The notes under the pieces were generated by a model. That model was not told the DNA's origin and made no database searches. It worked only from the letters and a program-made list of their open reading frames with translations. A stretch of 64,000 nucleotides of DNA from Protula sp. h YS-2021 (Eukaryota > Annelida > Polychaeta > Sabellida > Serpulidae). Positions 1 to 9,266 of this stretch are shown in pieces; within the stretch, counting starts at the first letter, position 1; each line of letters opens with the position of its first letter. Both the position numbers and the translations under genes were made by a program. The DNA lies in NCBI GenBank assembly GCA_949752745.1, contig OX457032.1, positions 14,320,336 to 14,384,335 of the forward strand. The letters are read 5' to 3'.

Positions 1-888
1 GGATATATTGTGAATTATATGTCTCCCCCAAGGGAGACATATATAGCATTTGGTGTGTCCGTCTGTCGAGCCGTCCGTCTTGCCGTCCGTCTGTCCGCAG
101 TGAGTTCTTATGAAATTTATGAGTACATGTCTAGATGATGCCCGTGTTATTTTTTTCGTTCCTTCAAATATTTTAGGGGGTTTCGTGCATTCTTTTCACT
201 TTGGCAGGCTATATCTCCAAAACAGTTCGTTGGATAAAGCTCAGGCGTGGCAAGAAGAACACACATGTAGCGCAAATGTATACTACAAAGTTTTTTCTTC
301 ATTTCCGTTGAAAATGTATTTTTGGCGAATTTTTAAATTTTTTGATTTTTAACTTTTTTTTGGCCATGTTATTGTGATATCTCCGAAACAGTTGTTGGAT
401 TAGGCTGAAACGTGGCAAGAAGAACCCACATATAGTGTAAATGTTTACTGCGAAGTTTTTCTTGATTTACTGTAAAAATGTATTTTTGGCGATTTTTTGG
501 GCTCGCCAATGTTTTACTTTTAAGCAAGGAATTTTTTTCCACTTGACTGATTGGGGGCGGGGGAGACATATCCGTTTTTGTTTTAACAAAAACACTGGCC
601 AGTCTAGTTGTAGTGGGTTCAGTTACGCTTGCCATACTGTATTAATTCGAAAGTTATTTGGGTATATTGCAAATATATGGGTAAGTGCCCGTCTCCGATT
701 TGGAGCTGTGCTGTCTACTCAGATCATCATGTTTGGCTTGTTGTATTTTACCTAGCTTTCTGCTGCACCAAACGGAACAAGTTCCTTCCCTGCTATGAAC
801 ACAGAGCGTTTAAGTATGAGACTGGGAATGAACTATTCCCAATAATTCAGAAAAATATATAAATTTCGAACCTGACCTGTTTTTGTAG
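1..888. other. Host intronic/repeat DNA upstream of the first visible COMMD9 exon
   Basis: I find no convincing coding exon here. About 200-440 contains two diverged tandem copies of a roughly 190-bp unit (each with a tatctcc.aaacagtt core and a gtggcaagaagaac core). The stretch begins and, near 560, repeats a gggagacatat motif of a kind frequent in molluscan intergenic repeats. The COMMD9 exon at 889 begins in phase 0 with the region matching about residue 17 of the animal protein, so the start-codon exon must lie left of the window or be too short and diverged to see. Confidence 0.5.
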
Positions 889-3739
889 GCCCCATCGAAA
901 GATGTAGTAAAAGAACTCTGTAATGAGGCGTTTGAGAGTCGGCGTTCGCCACAAATACCCAAGCAGCTTCTGTCCAACACCTCGCAGCAGCTTAACGTCA
1001 AACAAGCACAGGCTTCCCAGGTAAGGTACAACACTAAACTCTAGAGGTGAGGGGAGGGGGGGGGGGGGAGTCACATGCTTCTGTCCAACACCTCGCAGCA
1101 GCTTAACATCAAACAAGCACAGGCTTCTCAGGGAAGTTGCCACACCAAACTCTAAGGGGTGGGGTGGTAGAGTCGCTTGTTACATGCGTACTTTGAAGGG
1201 GGTGGTAATTTTGGAGCCAGACACAGCCATTTTGGCAGCTAAAAACCTTTCAGTTTATCCAGACAGTCAAACTTATATTCCAGCCTACCGACACCACCCA
1301 ACACCTGTCTTAACGTGTTAATTTCTTGGCAGTGTATTTTTTGGCTGTGCCCAAAAATGTGCATTAAAAAAATAAATGTGTTATATTTATTTTAATTCAC
1401 GATTGGGACATGTAAAATAATGTGTGTGTTTGTTTTTCTGTGATACTTTGGTTTCATCTGCGGGATTACCAGCACGATATTTAAGGAAAGAACAATCAAT
1501 AAAGTAATTATGCAATTAGTAAATTACCAAGTAATTAAGTTAAAATGAGTAAATTCATAATAATGTATTTGGCTTAAGATATAATCCTGTTTTTTTTTTG
1601 TTTTGTTTTTTTTTTGGCAGGTCTTGTCAGAGTTAGCAAAGCTGATTCATAACGCGGTATTCCAGGGATACTCAGATGCTAAGCATCTAATTCAACTGTT
1701 TCCAGGTATGATTGGTGGGGGGGGGGGGGGGGGCGGGCTTTCCAGATATGATTGATGGGGGGGGGGCGTGGGGGCGGGGCGGCATGGCACCTCTGGTACC
1801 TCATGACTTTGACGTAATTTTTGAGCGTCGTTCTGGGGAAAAGTTCAAGTAAGGTTGATTACCCAAGGAAATATTCTTGTCGCCTAAGTAGTTTTCTCTT
1901 GTAATAGTTTTAATGGCGGAGCGACCGACTTATAAGTTGTTCGTCTGATCTAGAATTTTCTGCACGCGAGATTGACATGGTTTGAAACGTTCCTTCGACA
2001 TATTCACACAGATACTGTGTCCGCACAAACGGTTAATATCGATTTAAGCTTTCGTTGACATGACAAAAACAGAAAAAGGCTGTTAACTTTAACTAGAATA
2101 AGTGCTATATAGAAATAGGGAACAGCTTTGTTTCCAGTAGGGCATATAACCTATGCAGAAGCACAGTGAGTGAACTTTTCTTTGTGAATTGCTTTTAAGA
2201 AGCAAAACATTTCTGGTCTCGAAACAATGGAACTTCGTTTTTGCAGATGATTTTCACAAAAACCTGCGGGATTTGTTGGTGAAGGTATTCATTGAGCTGT
2301 TGCCACAGTGGAAAAATCAAGCATCACGTGATACAAGTAAGGCCAGTGGCGTCCTCGGCACGTGACCTTTACCCTGAAATATATCTGGGATAGATTTCAT
2401 TCAAAGAAAAAAAGAAGTAATGGGGGTGACTTTAAAACTGTATTAAGTCGTGACGTAAAACAAGAAAATAGACCGAAATAGATGAACATTATCTTTTTTT
2501 TCTTTTACTATTGCAGTAAGTCTGCCACGCCTGGTGGATTTTGATTGGCGTGTGGACGTAAAGACATCTTCTGACAGCCTAGCCCGGATGTCAGTGCCCA
2601 CGTGCTTGCTCCAAATGCAGGTATTTTTTAAACCTAAACAATTTCCACATGAACAGATGCATCATACCACCCTACTAGGAGCAGGTAGCCAATTCGTATT
2701 CCGTCATCCTCTCAAGCGACCTATTGCTTCCTCCCACCCCCCTGCCCCCCGCAGTGCATCCGCATGTCGATCCAGTAACTCATTAGTATCGATAAATTTC
2801 ATCAGCGTAGAGGTAACAAATCGCCTTTATTTTTTAAAAAATATGCATTAGAGCACGCAGGTCTTCGCAATTCAAAATTTAATTTTACAGATATCCTGCC
2901 ATATTTTGCCGTGATTTACTAAGTGACAAAATAGCAAATGTTGTACAGTCTTCGCAATACTGAAACGGCTAGTTTGTGATACCCTGCCCTCGCAACCAGC
3001 GCAACACTCACTTAGATGGATTAAAGTCACTGATACAAGTCATTGTTAACTGTTTTACTATTTGCTGTAATCATAAGCTTTGCTCTTGAAATGCATTTGA
3101 TTCATGTACATAACGGCATAAAGTTAATATGTGAATGTGTTTTCCATGTAGATGAGCCGTGCAGAGGACTTGGGGAGAGAATGCTATTGCGTTCATTTGT
3201 TGTTTTTTTTGTTTCAGATATGAGTCATGTAGAGGGCTTAGGGAGAGACGGCTATTGTGTTCATTTGTTGGTTTTTTTTCAGACATGAGTCATGTAGGGG
3301 GCTTAGGGAGAACAGCACGGGTTATGTATATCTATTTGTTGTCGTTTTTTTTCAGATAGAAGGGCCGTGTTGAGGGGTGGAGAAATCAGCGATGTGTTTA
3401 TTTAGTGGATTGTTTTAGATGGAAGTGTCGTGAACAGGGTTAGAGATAACAGCATGCGTGGTGTTCATATTTGTTTTGAGAGGCGGAGAGAACAGTTGAA
3501 GTAACGACTTTATTTTGTTGATTGCTTCAGATAGAAGAGCTATGTAGAGGGGATGGAGAGAACAGCGCGAGAAGTGACTAATTGGTTGATTGTTTCAGAT
3601 TGAAGAGCCATGTAGAGGGGATGGAGAGAACAGCGCGAGCAATGTGACGGTAGAACTGTCTCGAGAGACCCTGGACACAATGCTTGACGGGCTGGGAAAA
3701 ATACGTGACCAGCTCACTTCAGTCACAACCAAGACTTGA
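889..3739 (+). CDS. COMMD9: COMMD9, COMM domain-containing protein 9 (5'-partial, five visible exons)
   Basis: This is the host orthologue of COMMD9, a subunit of the Commander (CCC) complex that works with Retriever in endosomal recycling. Exons read from splice sites and protein similarity: 889-1020 (phase 0, donor gtaagg), 1621-1705, 2247-2336, 2517-2620 and 3599-3739, ending in TGA at 3737-3739. Phases agree across all joins. The exons give the N-terminal helical part (SKDVVKELC; FHKNLRDLL) and then the COMM domain, with LPRLVDFDWRVDVKTSSDS and, in the last exon, TVELSRETLDTMLDGLGKI, both very close to vertebrate COMMD9. The initiator exon is not visible. The 3' part of exon 889-1020 is repeated at about 1081-1140 with a dead donor, and the last exon is preceded by a tandem series of acceptor-like copies (3130-3598). 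Identification rests on recall of the family; the motif match is strong. Confidence 0.9.
1078..1160 (+). repeat. Partial tandem duplicate of a COMMD9 exon end with a broken donor
   Basis: The last about 55 bp of the 889-1020 exon plus its downstream intron flank recur about 95 bp further on with only a few changes. The genuine junction reads ccag|gtaagg; in the copy the equivalent is tcag|ggaagt, so the GT of the donor is lost. The copy is therefore an exon fragment that can no longer act as a 5' splice site. Confidence 0.8.
3130..3600 (+). repeat. Tandem array of decayed copies of the COMMD9 last-exon acceptor junction
   Basis: About seven units of roughly 60-75 bp, each with a T-rich tract, cag or tag, and a version of the first 35-50 bases of the last exon (core a.agagc.atgtagagggg.tgg.gagaa). 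Copies start near 3148, 3217, 3281, 3353, 3416, 3480 (degraded) and 3529. The functional exon at 3599 is the last in the series. Several copies retain a plausible polypyrimidine tract plus AG. Splicing to the 3529 copy would reach a stop codon within about 50 bases. Confidence 0.8.
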
Positions 3740-5229
3740 TCGTTTCTGAGAGTTTCATTCAGTATAGAATGTTTAGAAAAAGGGGAGAGATTGCTCGTTA
3801 GGGGTTGTTAGTCGTTCCCTCCACCCCCCCCCCCCCCATCCCATAAGCATGAGCTAACATATATCTCTTCCGCCAAGATATATCCTTACCCTTCATCAAA
3901 ATTTGCAAGTAATGTGGGTTATGCGTTTTTGTCTACTGCATCAAAGGTTCCAGTAAATAGAGTGAAAAACATGCGTTTGAAAAGGGAAAACTATTTGGGT
4001 GGGTGGGTGGGTAGGGGTGGGGGTGGGGTGTTGAAGGGGCAGAGACCATTACTACGGAACGTGTGGGTTGCTGAACCGAACAGGTGTCTAATACAAGGCA
4101 CACCAAGGAAGGATTCCAACTGCATAAGATCAAGTATTGTTTGCTACAATTCAATGTTATTATCTAACCAAATTTTCTAAATGAATACAATTTGTAAAAT
4201 TTTAATTATGTCTGTTGAAATTTGGTGAGATTGTTAGTTGTAGGTATTTCTCAGTCGTTGACCATCGGAAAAAGTTGCAACTCGGTTGGAATATTGCTTG
4301 GGAGGTCGGAAAGATCACGGATTAGAACAGATAAAAACGGCATATGATAATTAGGTAAAAGTTAGTTGACAAATATAATGATAGTGGAGAGTCGGATCGA
4401 GTTCAAACTTGGTGTAGTTTTTCATTGAATAAGTCTCACGGTTTTTGCTACACATTGAACTCACAGAAAAATAAGAAAGACATTGGGTAAAAAGTATTGC
4501 CTGATATGTTTTGTAGTCGCTGAAGCTAATACCACCCTCACCCCTCTACCAATGTAAGGCTAATTCTTGCATGGCGCGTAATTGACCTTTTGTGCGTTAC
4601 TCACCTAGAGCTATTACGTTACATGTCATTCAGTAAGGGGTCAGTGCCAGTTATAGTGCATTATGAGGACTGTATATGCTGTGACAGGCCAGAATGTGGG
4701 AAAGTCGAACACCTGAGGTGTCTGTTAATGCTAAGAAATATGATGCAGTAATTGATTCAGGGACATGTTTAAGGAAACACCTCCTCCCCCACTCATTCGT
4801 TCCACTTACCTTTTACGCCTCAGCACGTCTGGCGGTTTGTTTTTTTTTTTTCTCGTGGTAAACTTTTCATTTGGTTGTCAAGATGTTCTATATATGGGAG
4901 TGATTTATTAACGTTTAGCAATGTTTGCAGTACTTGGAATAATTTTCTCTTTTAAAGTGGGTGATCTGTTATCTTATGTTATGACAAGTAGCTCACAATT
5001 TTGGCACTAAAATGTCCCCACCCCCTCCCCTCTTCCACAGTCACGAAGAATGCCTTTCCAGTGCTCTTTGGCATTGGGAATGTACGAAGACAATACAGCT
5101 ATTATAGCTGTAACTAAACTTATGGTAGACCGTAAACTTAAACTTGGCTAAAAGGGTTGGGGTTGCTTTAGAGTTGTACCTACGTTAGATGACGGGGATG
5201 GGTGAATAGTGAATGTTTGCCGAAAAAAA

Positions 5230-5515
5230 AAAAACAAAAAACACTGTGGTAAATCCTATTTGTAGCTACCACCTTCATGACCGGGATGAAACGTTAAGTA
5301 AAACTTGTTTGTAGTAACCACCTTCCAGATTCGGATGAAAAGATAAAAAGGACATACAGTAAAACCTATTTTAATGATCACCTTCCAGACCCGCTAAAAA
5401 GACAGTTCAGTAAAACCTGGTCGTAGTGACCATCATCAGGATCCGGGCAAAAAAGACGAGCAGTAAAACCTCTTTCAGTGACGACCTTCCAGACTGGGAT
5501 AAAAGGCAGTTATAG
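5230..5515 (+). repeat. Diverged tandem repeat, about 55-65 bp units
   Basis: Five diverged copies of a unit with the cores cagtaaaacct, agtgaccaccttcca and gaccgggat.aaaa. The units resemble decayed ends of a DNA transposon, but I see no opposite end or target duplication. Confidence 0.5.
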
Positions 5516-5533
5516 TAGGTTGTTGTACACGTA

Positions 5534-5602
5534 TTTGGTGTAATGGTTAGCGTCCTGGCTTTCGAAGTATCTGGTGTGGAGTTCAAGCTCCACTCAGTGC
5601 GC
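5534..5602 (+). repeat. tRNA-Glu(TTC)-like sequence, probable SINE head or tRNA pseudogene
   Basis: A box-like ggtgtaatggttagcgt, an anticodon-loop-like ctttcga and a B-box-like gagttcaagctcc with an intact T stem (tggag/ctcca) give a recognisable tRNA-Glu outline. The 3' half of the anticodon stem does not pair (agtat where ccagg is expected) and the acceptor stem is poor, so this is not a functional tRNA. A tRNA-derived SINE is the simplest reading. Confidence 0.5.
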
Positions 5603-7287
5603 AATTTTTCAGTTTCTCTATTTTTAGGTTTTGCAGACCGTGTTTATAGTTCTGTGTCCACATAAATAATCATGTGTGCATGTAATCTGATGCTACATTG
5701 ATTCATATGTTAATGGTTCGGAATTGTAAGGTATATACGTTAAATTTGTTAGTGGTTACTAAATGTAAATTGTAATATATTAAAGGTGCATATAAAAATA
5801 ATAAAAATGCCAATATATGTGGGCACAGTGTAAATGGATTTGAGTAGAATTATCTAAGAAAGGGTGCTGCACATTTCTTATTTACTCACTAGTTATCCAT
5901 GTACTTAGTCATCTAATTGCTCACTGATGTGTACCACGGCAGCAGAAAACAGAATAGCCTTGTTACGTAATATGGAAATCCCCTGGGATTGATCAAGAGG
6001 ACTAAACATAGGACTTAACTAACCATCCTCACACTTGTCATAAGGTGATCGGACCAGTGGTTCGTACGGTGTAGAAATGAATGACCACATTTAGAATTTA
6101 TGGCTATGTATAAGAAGTAACATATAATTCTAACTATGTAAGTACATTCGGGGCCTGATTATGCTCTCCAGTGTAGTTTTTGGAGATACTCATATTCCAA
6201 CTCTTGCACACAAATTAGCCCGTGTTCTCCGTCAGGAGATTAGATGTGAGTTTTGTTAAAAGGGGTTGAAATGGGCTTATAATAGTCTGAAAAGGGAAAA
6301 CAGCATATCTTACTTAGATCTTAAGTGGTATTGTAGTATTTTGTGATTGGTTTGGAAAAAAATGCCAGTAATGGATAGCTTTAAAACACATACAATACTG
6401 TTGGTTCCACAGATCAGATCCCATTGCATTTGCCAGTGATGTTGCCCATAAGCACATCTATCATACCTATATTTTGTCAAATTGGTAGGTCTGTCCTTTC
6501 ACTTTGTAACATCTCTGCTTTCACGGCCCGGGCAGACTCAACGCACATCCTTGTTACTTATTACTTATGCTTGTTTACCTGTTCAATTAACATATATAAA
6601 AGAAGTACTATTTGTGAGTATGGAGGAAATAGTTTATTTAGAAGAAAGGATTTCAAACAAATTAGTGCCATTTTCAAGAGTTCTTAATGACCGGATTTTA
6701 AAAAAGCCTCATCTGGACCACAAGTTACGGAGCTTAATTGATTGTTTTACTGTTTAACTTATTTAAGATAAAGTAATTCTTGATTATTAAGTATTGTTAC
6801 GCGGGATGGGAGCCAGAAGCCAAAATGGACCATCTTCTCTTTTCATGACCTGCAATTTGTGTGGACTGTAATGATGTTTCTAATAGAAAAATGAAAAATA
6901 GTCTTTATGTTCGAGATGACGTTTTCGAAACATCCCACTTGCCGTTAGAGCTGTGTTATTTGCAAAGTAAAATCAAGCAAGACCAATTTCGCAACCGCGA
7001 ATGAAATTAAACTGGGGGAAACAAAAAATGAAATTAAACTAAACTGTTTAAAACACGCATCTACAAAACTTCTAAGAGTTGCAGTGCGCGACTTTTGCTA
7101 TCAAGCATGTTTAGACTATGTTGGTACAATTTGAGATCTTGAGGCTCCCCAACTATATTCGTGATGCTTTCATTCATAAAACTAAAAATATTTCTAAGGT
7201 TACGATTGAACAAGATAGTTTCTCATTTTCTGTTTGGGTTAGTAAAATCGCAGATGCAAAAAAGTGAACAGATGGGTCCAACATAGT

Positions 7288-7293
7288 CCCAGG
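7288..7293. repeat. Target site duplication, left copy
   Basis: CCCAGG directly abuts the left terminal AGT of the element and is identical to 28413-28418. Confidence 0.92.
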
Positions 7294-7695
7294 AGTAGGG
7301 AGAAAGTGGGGGTTCTAAAACAGGAAGTGACGTCATAATGACGTCATGAGGTGTTTTAGAAGCCCCATGGGGTTTCTAAAACAGTGACGTCATATTGACG
7401 TCATATTGACGTGATATTGACGTCATATGGACGTCATATGGTTGTCATATGGACGTCATATGAACGTCACATGAACGTCATAATGACGTGAGGAGTTGTT
7501 TTAGAAGCCCCATGGGGTTTCTAAAACAGTGACGTCATTATGACGTGTTATGGACGTGTTATGGACGTGTTATGGAAGTGATATGGAGGTCATATGGAGG
7601 TGATATGGAGGTCATATGAACGTCATATGAACGTCATATGAACGTCATATGAACGTCATAATGACGTAATATGGAGAGTGGGCGGCCATTCAAAC
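7294..7695 (+). repeat. Left terminal inverted repeat, 402 bp
   Basis: This repeat is matched in reverse complement by 28000-28412. It is built from TGACGTCA palindromes, catatgaacgt and catatggacgt units, and two copies of a 30-bp near-palindrome with a CCCCATGGGG centre (7353-7382 and 7498-7527). It has four catatgaacgt units where the right TIR has five, which accounts exactly for the 11-bp length difference. Polinton TIRs are the origins for protein-primed replication. Confidence 0.93.
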
Positions 7696-7713
7696 AACCA
7701 TTCAAACGGGTGA

Positions 7714-7754
<41 letters not shown>

Positions 7755-7887
7755 CATTTCCCACACTCTCATGCATACACATACATACTAACACCATGAC
7801 ACGATTAGCGCTTATTTCAGTATCAGTGGTGGGCTCTTAAAAGAGCCAGGAGATGTTAGTTTTTCTCCTGCTGCTGCCGGTCCCGGT
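7696..7887. other. Left subterminal region: T-tract and inverted copy of the right subterminal sequence
   Basis: A run of more than 30 T (about 7718-7751) is followed by agcatttcccacactctcat. The same order occurs inverted on the right at about 24975-25013 (gagagtgtgggaaatgct then a run of A). The stretch also contains, on the minus strand, the 3' hairpin cassette of the RING gene. Confidence 0.8.
7808..7847 (-). terminator. Histone-type 3' stem-loop cassette of the RING gene
   Basis: On the minus strand, 41 nt after the stop codon, GGCTCTTTTAAGAGCC (7847-7832) forms a 6-bp stem with U-A closing pair and UUUA loop and is followed by CACCA. Thirteen nt downstream lies GAAATAAGCGC (7818-7808). 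This is the arrangement of metazoan replication-dependent histone mRNA 3' ends: SLBP stem-loop, cleavage site, purine-rich U7-pairing element. I see no AATAAA in the interval. The function is inferred from form and from recurrence at two other genes of the element. Confidence 0.65.
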
Positions 7888-8439
7888 TTAAAAGAATGTC
7901 ACAATGTCCTGCACTGGCCTACTGCAATGTGTGAGCTGTTGCCCGTTGAACAAAAAGTGGTCCCCTCGCATGCCGCAGGTAAAGCACCTCACAGAGTAGC
8001 GGTCATTTAGCGCCAGCAGTTCAGTCCACTGCGCCGCGCAGACCAGACACATTTGATGGTTGCACTCAGACAGCACCCGGTCTGGGGAGATCATACACCC
8101 ACATCCTGGGCAAATATCCAAGTCTTGCTGGAGGAAGAATGTCCCCCAGGCCGGGTACTCTTCTTCTTCCATCCGCGAAGGTATTGACTCCCCTAGCATC
8201 ATCGTTCTAAAGAACGCTTCTTCATAGTGACCAGCCTCTATATCTCTGAGCCTCTTTCCAATCGTGACTTGACGGTTGTACAGGACGGGCACGCACAGGA
8301 CGGATCCATGAACCGGGTCTGGCAGCAGCTGGAAGAAATAGACTCTTTCTGGCGGTGTGTGTGGCTGTGTGACAGGCAGGTGAAGTTCTCTAACTTCAGC
8401 AATGGTGCAAGCATCCTGTAACCCGAAGAAGCACTCCAT
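7888..8439 (-). CDS. RING-type zinc-finger protein, 183 aa (putative E3 ligase)
   Basis: The start is the ATG at 8439-8437; the frame stays open further upstream through C-rich tandem repeats, but a TATA box at 8482-8491 (minus strand) makes that extension non-coding. The C-terminal half has a C3HC4 RING pattern: C110-x2-C113, C126-x-H128, C131-x2-C134, C152-x2-C155, with HxxCxxC in the usual place. The first 100 residues match nothing I recognise. RING proteins act as ubiquitin ligases, and accessory RING proteins are common in large DNA viruses, so a role against host defence or cell death is plausible but not shown. The gene points to the left end of the element and ends in a histone-type 3' hairpin. 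Confidence 0.75.
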   Translation of the reverse strand: MECFFGLQDACTIAEVRELHLPVTQPHTPPERVYFFQLLPDPVHGSVLCVPVLYNRQVTIGKRLRDIEAGHYEEAFFRTMMLGESIPSRMEEEEYPAWGTFFLQQDLDICPGCGCMISPDRVLSECNHQMCLVCAAQWTELLALNDRYSVRCFTCGMRGDHFLFNGQQLTHCSRPVQDIVTFF

Positions 8440-8481
8440 GTTGACGGAAGCGAGTGTGAGCCCAAACTGAAATGAGCATGG

Positions 8482-8491
8482 CTTATATACC
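8482..8491 (-). promoter_or_regulatory. TATA box of the RING gene
   Basis: Reverse complement reads ggtatataagcc, about 45 nt upstream of the ATG at 8439. It decides the start against the upstream open frame through the poly-C repeats. Confidence 0.6.
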
Positions 8492-8504
8492 ACCTGAAGT
8501 CTGG

Positions 8505-8675
8505 ATCGGACCCCCCCCCCCCTAGTCGAACAAAACTCGGGGACCCCCCCCCCCCTAGTCGAGCAAAACTCAGGACCCCCCCCCCCCCTAGTCGAGCAAA
8601 ACTCAGGACCCCCCCCCCCCCCCAGGATAGCACGAAATACTTGCATTAAGTAAGGACCCCCCCCCCCCCCATCAG
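8505..8675. repeat. C-tract tandem repeat (G-quadruplex type on the minus strand)
   Basis: Four units of about 34-37 bp, each a run of 10-15 C followed by ctagtcgagcaaaactc.gga (last units diverge), lie between the divergent RING and Cys-rich genes. A further C run ends near 8670. Comparable G runs occur on the plus strand at 23605-23712 and 27236-27380. Confidence 0.85.
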
Positions 8676-8703
8676 CATATAATGCGAGGATGTTCGCTAG
8701 TAG

Positions 8704-8713
8704 TATATAAAGG
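8704..8713 (+). promoter_or_regulatory. TATA box of the Cys-rich 117-aa gene
   Basis: TATATAAAGG lies 37 nt before the ATG at 8750, leaving a very short leader. Confidence 0.65.
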
Positions 8714-8749
8714 TGGGTTACAGCTTCATTATCCAACACAAGCAGCAAG

Positions 8750-9103
8750 ATGTCAACAAATCGTAAAATCACAGTGATGCGAAACGGCAAGGCAGTGACG
8801 CTAACGACTGAGTGTTATAAGTGTTGGGTATGGATAGAATATCCAGGTCAACCACACAACTGCCCGGTACACCACAATGCACCACGACATTACTGCTGCA
8901 AAACTTGTGGTGGACTGCTCTGGTACAAGTTTACTGCAAGATTGTATGGACAAGAGGAATGCACGGACTGCTGGTGGTGTGGAGCGACACTAAAAAACTT
9001 TGGCTACTATAACCGTCATCCGTTCAAGTGCTCGCGACGACCGTTCTCCATGGAACAGTTTTACAGATACCAGTGCGACTGTGGCAATCCGACTTGCTGG
9101 TGA
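8750..9103 (+). CDS. Cysteine-rich zinc-binding protein, 117 aa, function unknown
   Basis: The ATG follows a TATA box at 8704. The protein has about six Cx2-4C pairs (CYKC, CCKTC, CTDCWWC, CDC and others) plus histidines (HHNAPRHYCC), so it probably folds around two or three zinc ions. It has no basic tail, membrane segment or catalytic motif that I can name. It lies head to head with the RING gene across the C-tract repeat and directly upstream of PolB, suggesting early expression. Its mRNA probably ends at the histone-type hairpin at 9128-9143, 25 nt after the stop. I do not recognise a family. Confidence 0.7.
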   Translation: MSTNRKITVMRNGKAVTLTTECYKCWVWIEYPGQPHNCPVHHNAPRHYCCKTCGGLLWYKFTARLYGQEECTDCWWCGATLKNFGYYNRHPFKCSRRPFSMEQFYRYQCDCGNPTCW

Positions 9104-9127
9104 AGCGTCAAATTACTAACATCTTTC

Positions 9128-9168
9128 GGCCCTTTTAAGGGCCATCCTCTGTTATGAAATGAAAACGC
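9128..9168 (+). terminator. Histone-type 3' stem-loop cassette of the Cys-rich gene
   Basis: GGCCCTTTTAAGGGCC (9128-9143) has a perfect 6-bp stem with U-A closing pair and UUUA loop, 25 nt after the stop codon. Twelve nt later comes GAAATGAAAACGC (9156-9168), nearly the same block as at the two other cassettes. A shared gtatgaatg follows near 9181. Confidence 0.65.
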
Positions 9169-9192
9169 AAATTCTGTCTATGTATGAATGTG

Positions 9193-9200
9193 TATAAAAG
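9193..9200 (+). promoter_or_regulatory. TATA box of the PolB gene
   Basis: TATAAAAG followed by a G run, 67-74 nt before the PolB ATG at 9267. The same TATAAAAGGGG string recurs in front of the next gene at 13471. Confidence 0.65.
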
Positions 9201-9266
9201 GGGGATGTTTGAGATTACATTTCAGCATTTTAGTTTCAGCAGTTGACGTAACAACAACTAGCTAAG

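Larger units (their letters stand above)
3740..7287. other. Host intergenic DNA between COMMD9 and the Polinton
   Basis: No gene recognised. It holds poly-C/G tracts (3820-3840, 4000-4030), short low-complexity runs and the two repeats listed separately (5230-5515 and the tRNA-like sequence at 5534-5602). Open frames at 6424-6757 overlap each other in different frames and show no family signature. Confidence 0.5.

Noticed and set aside
5534..5602. Functional tRNA-Glu gene
   Set aside because: Anticodon stem 3' side is mismatched and the acceptor stem is absent.
8440..8790. 117-residue N-terminal extension of the RING protein
   Set aside because: Encoded by poly-C repeats and lies upstream of the TATA box at 8482-8491.
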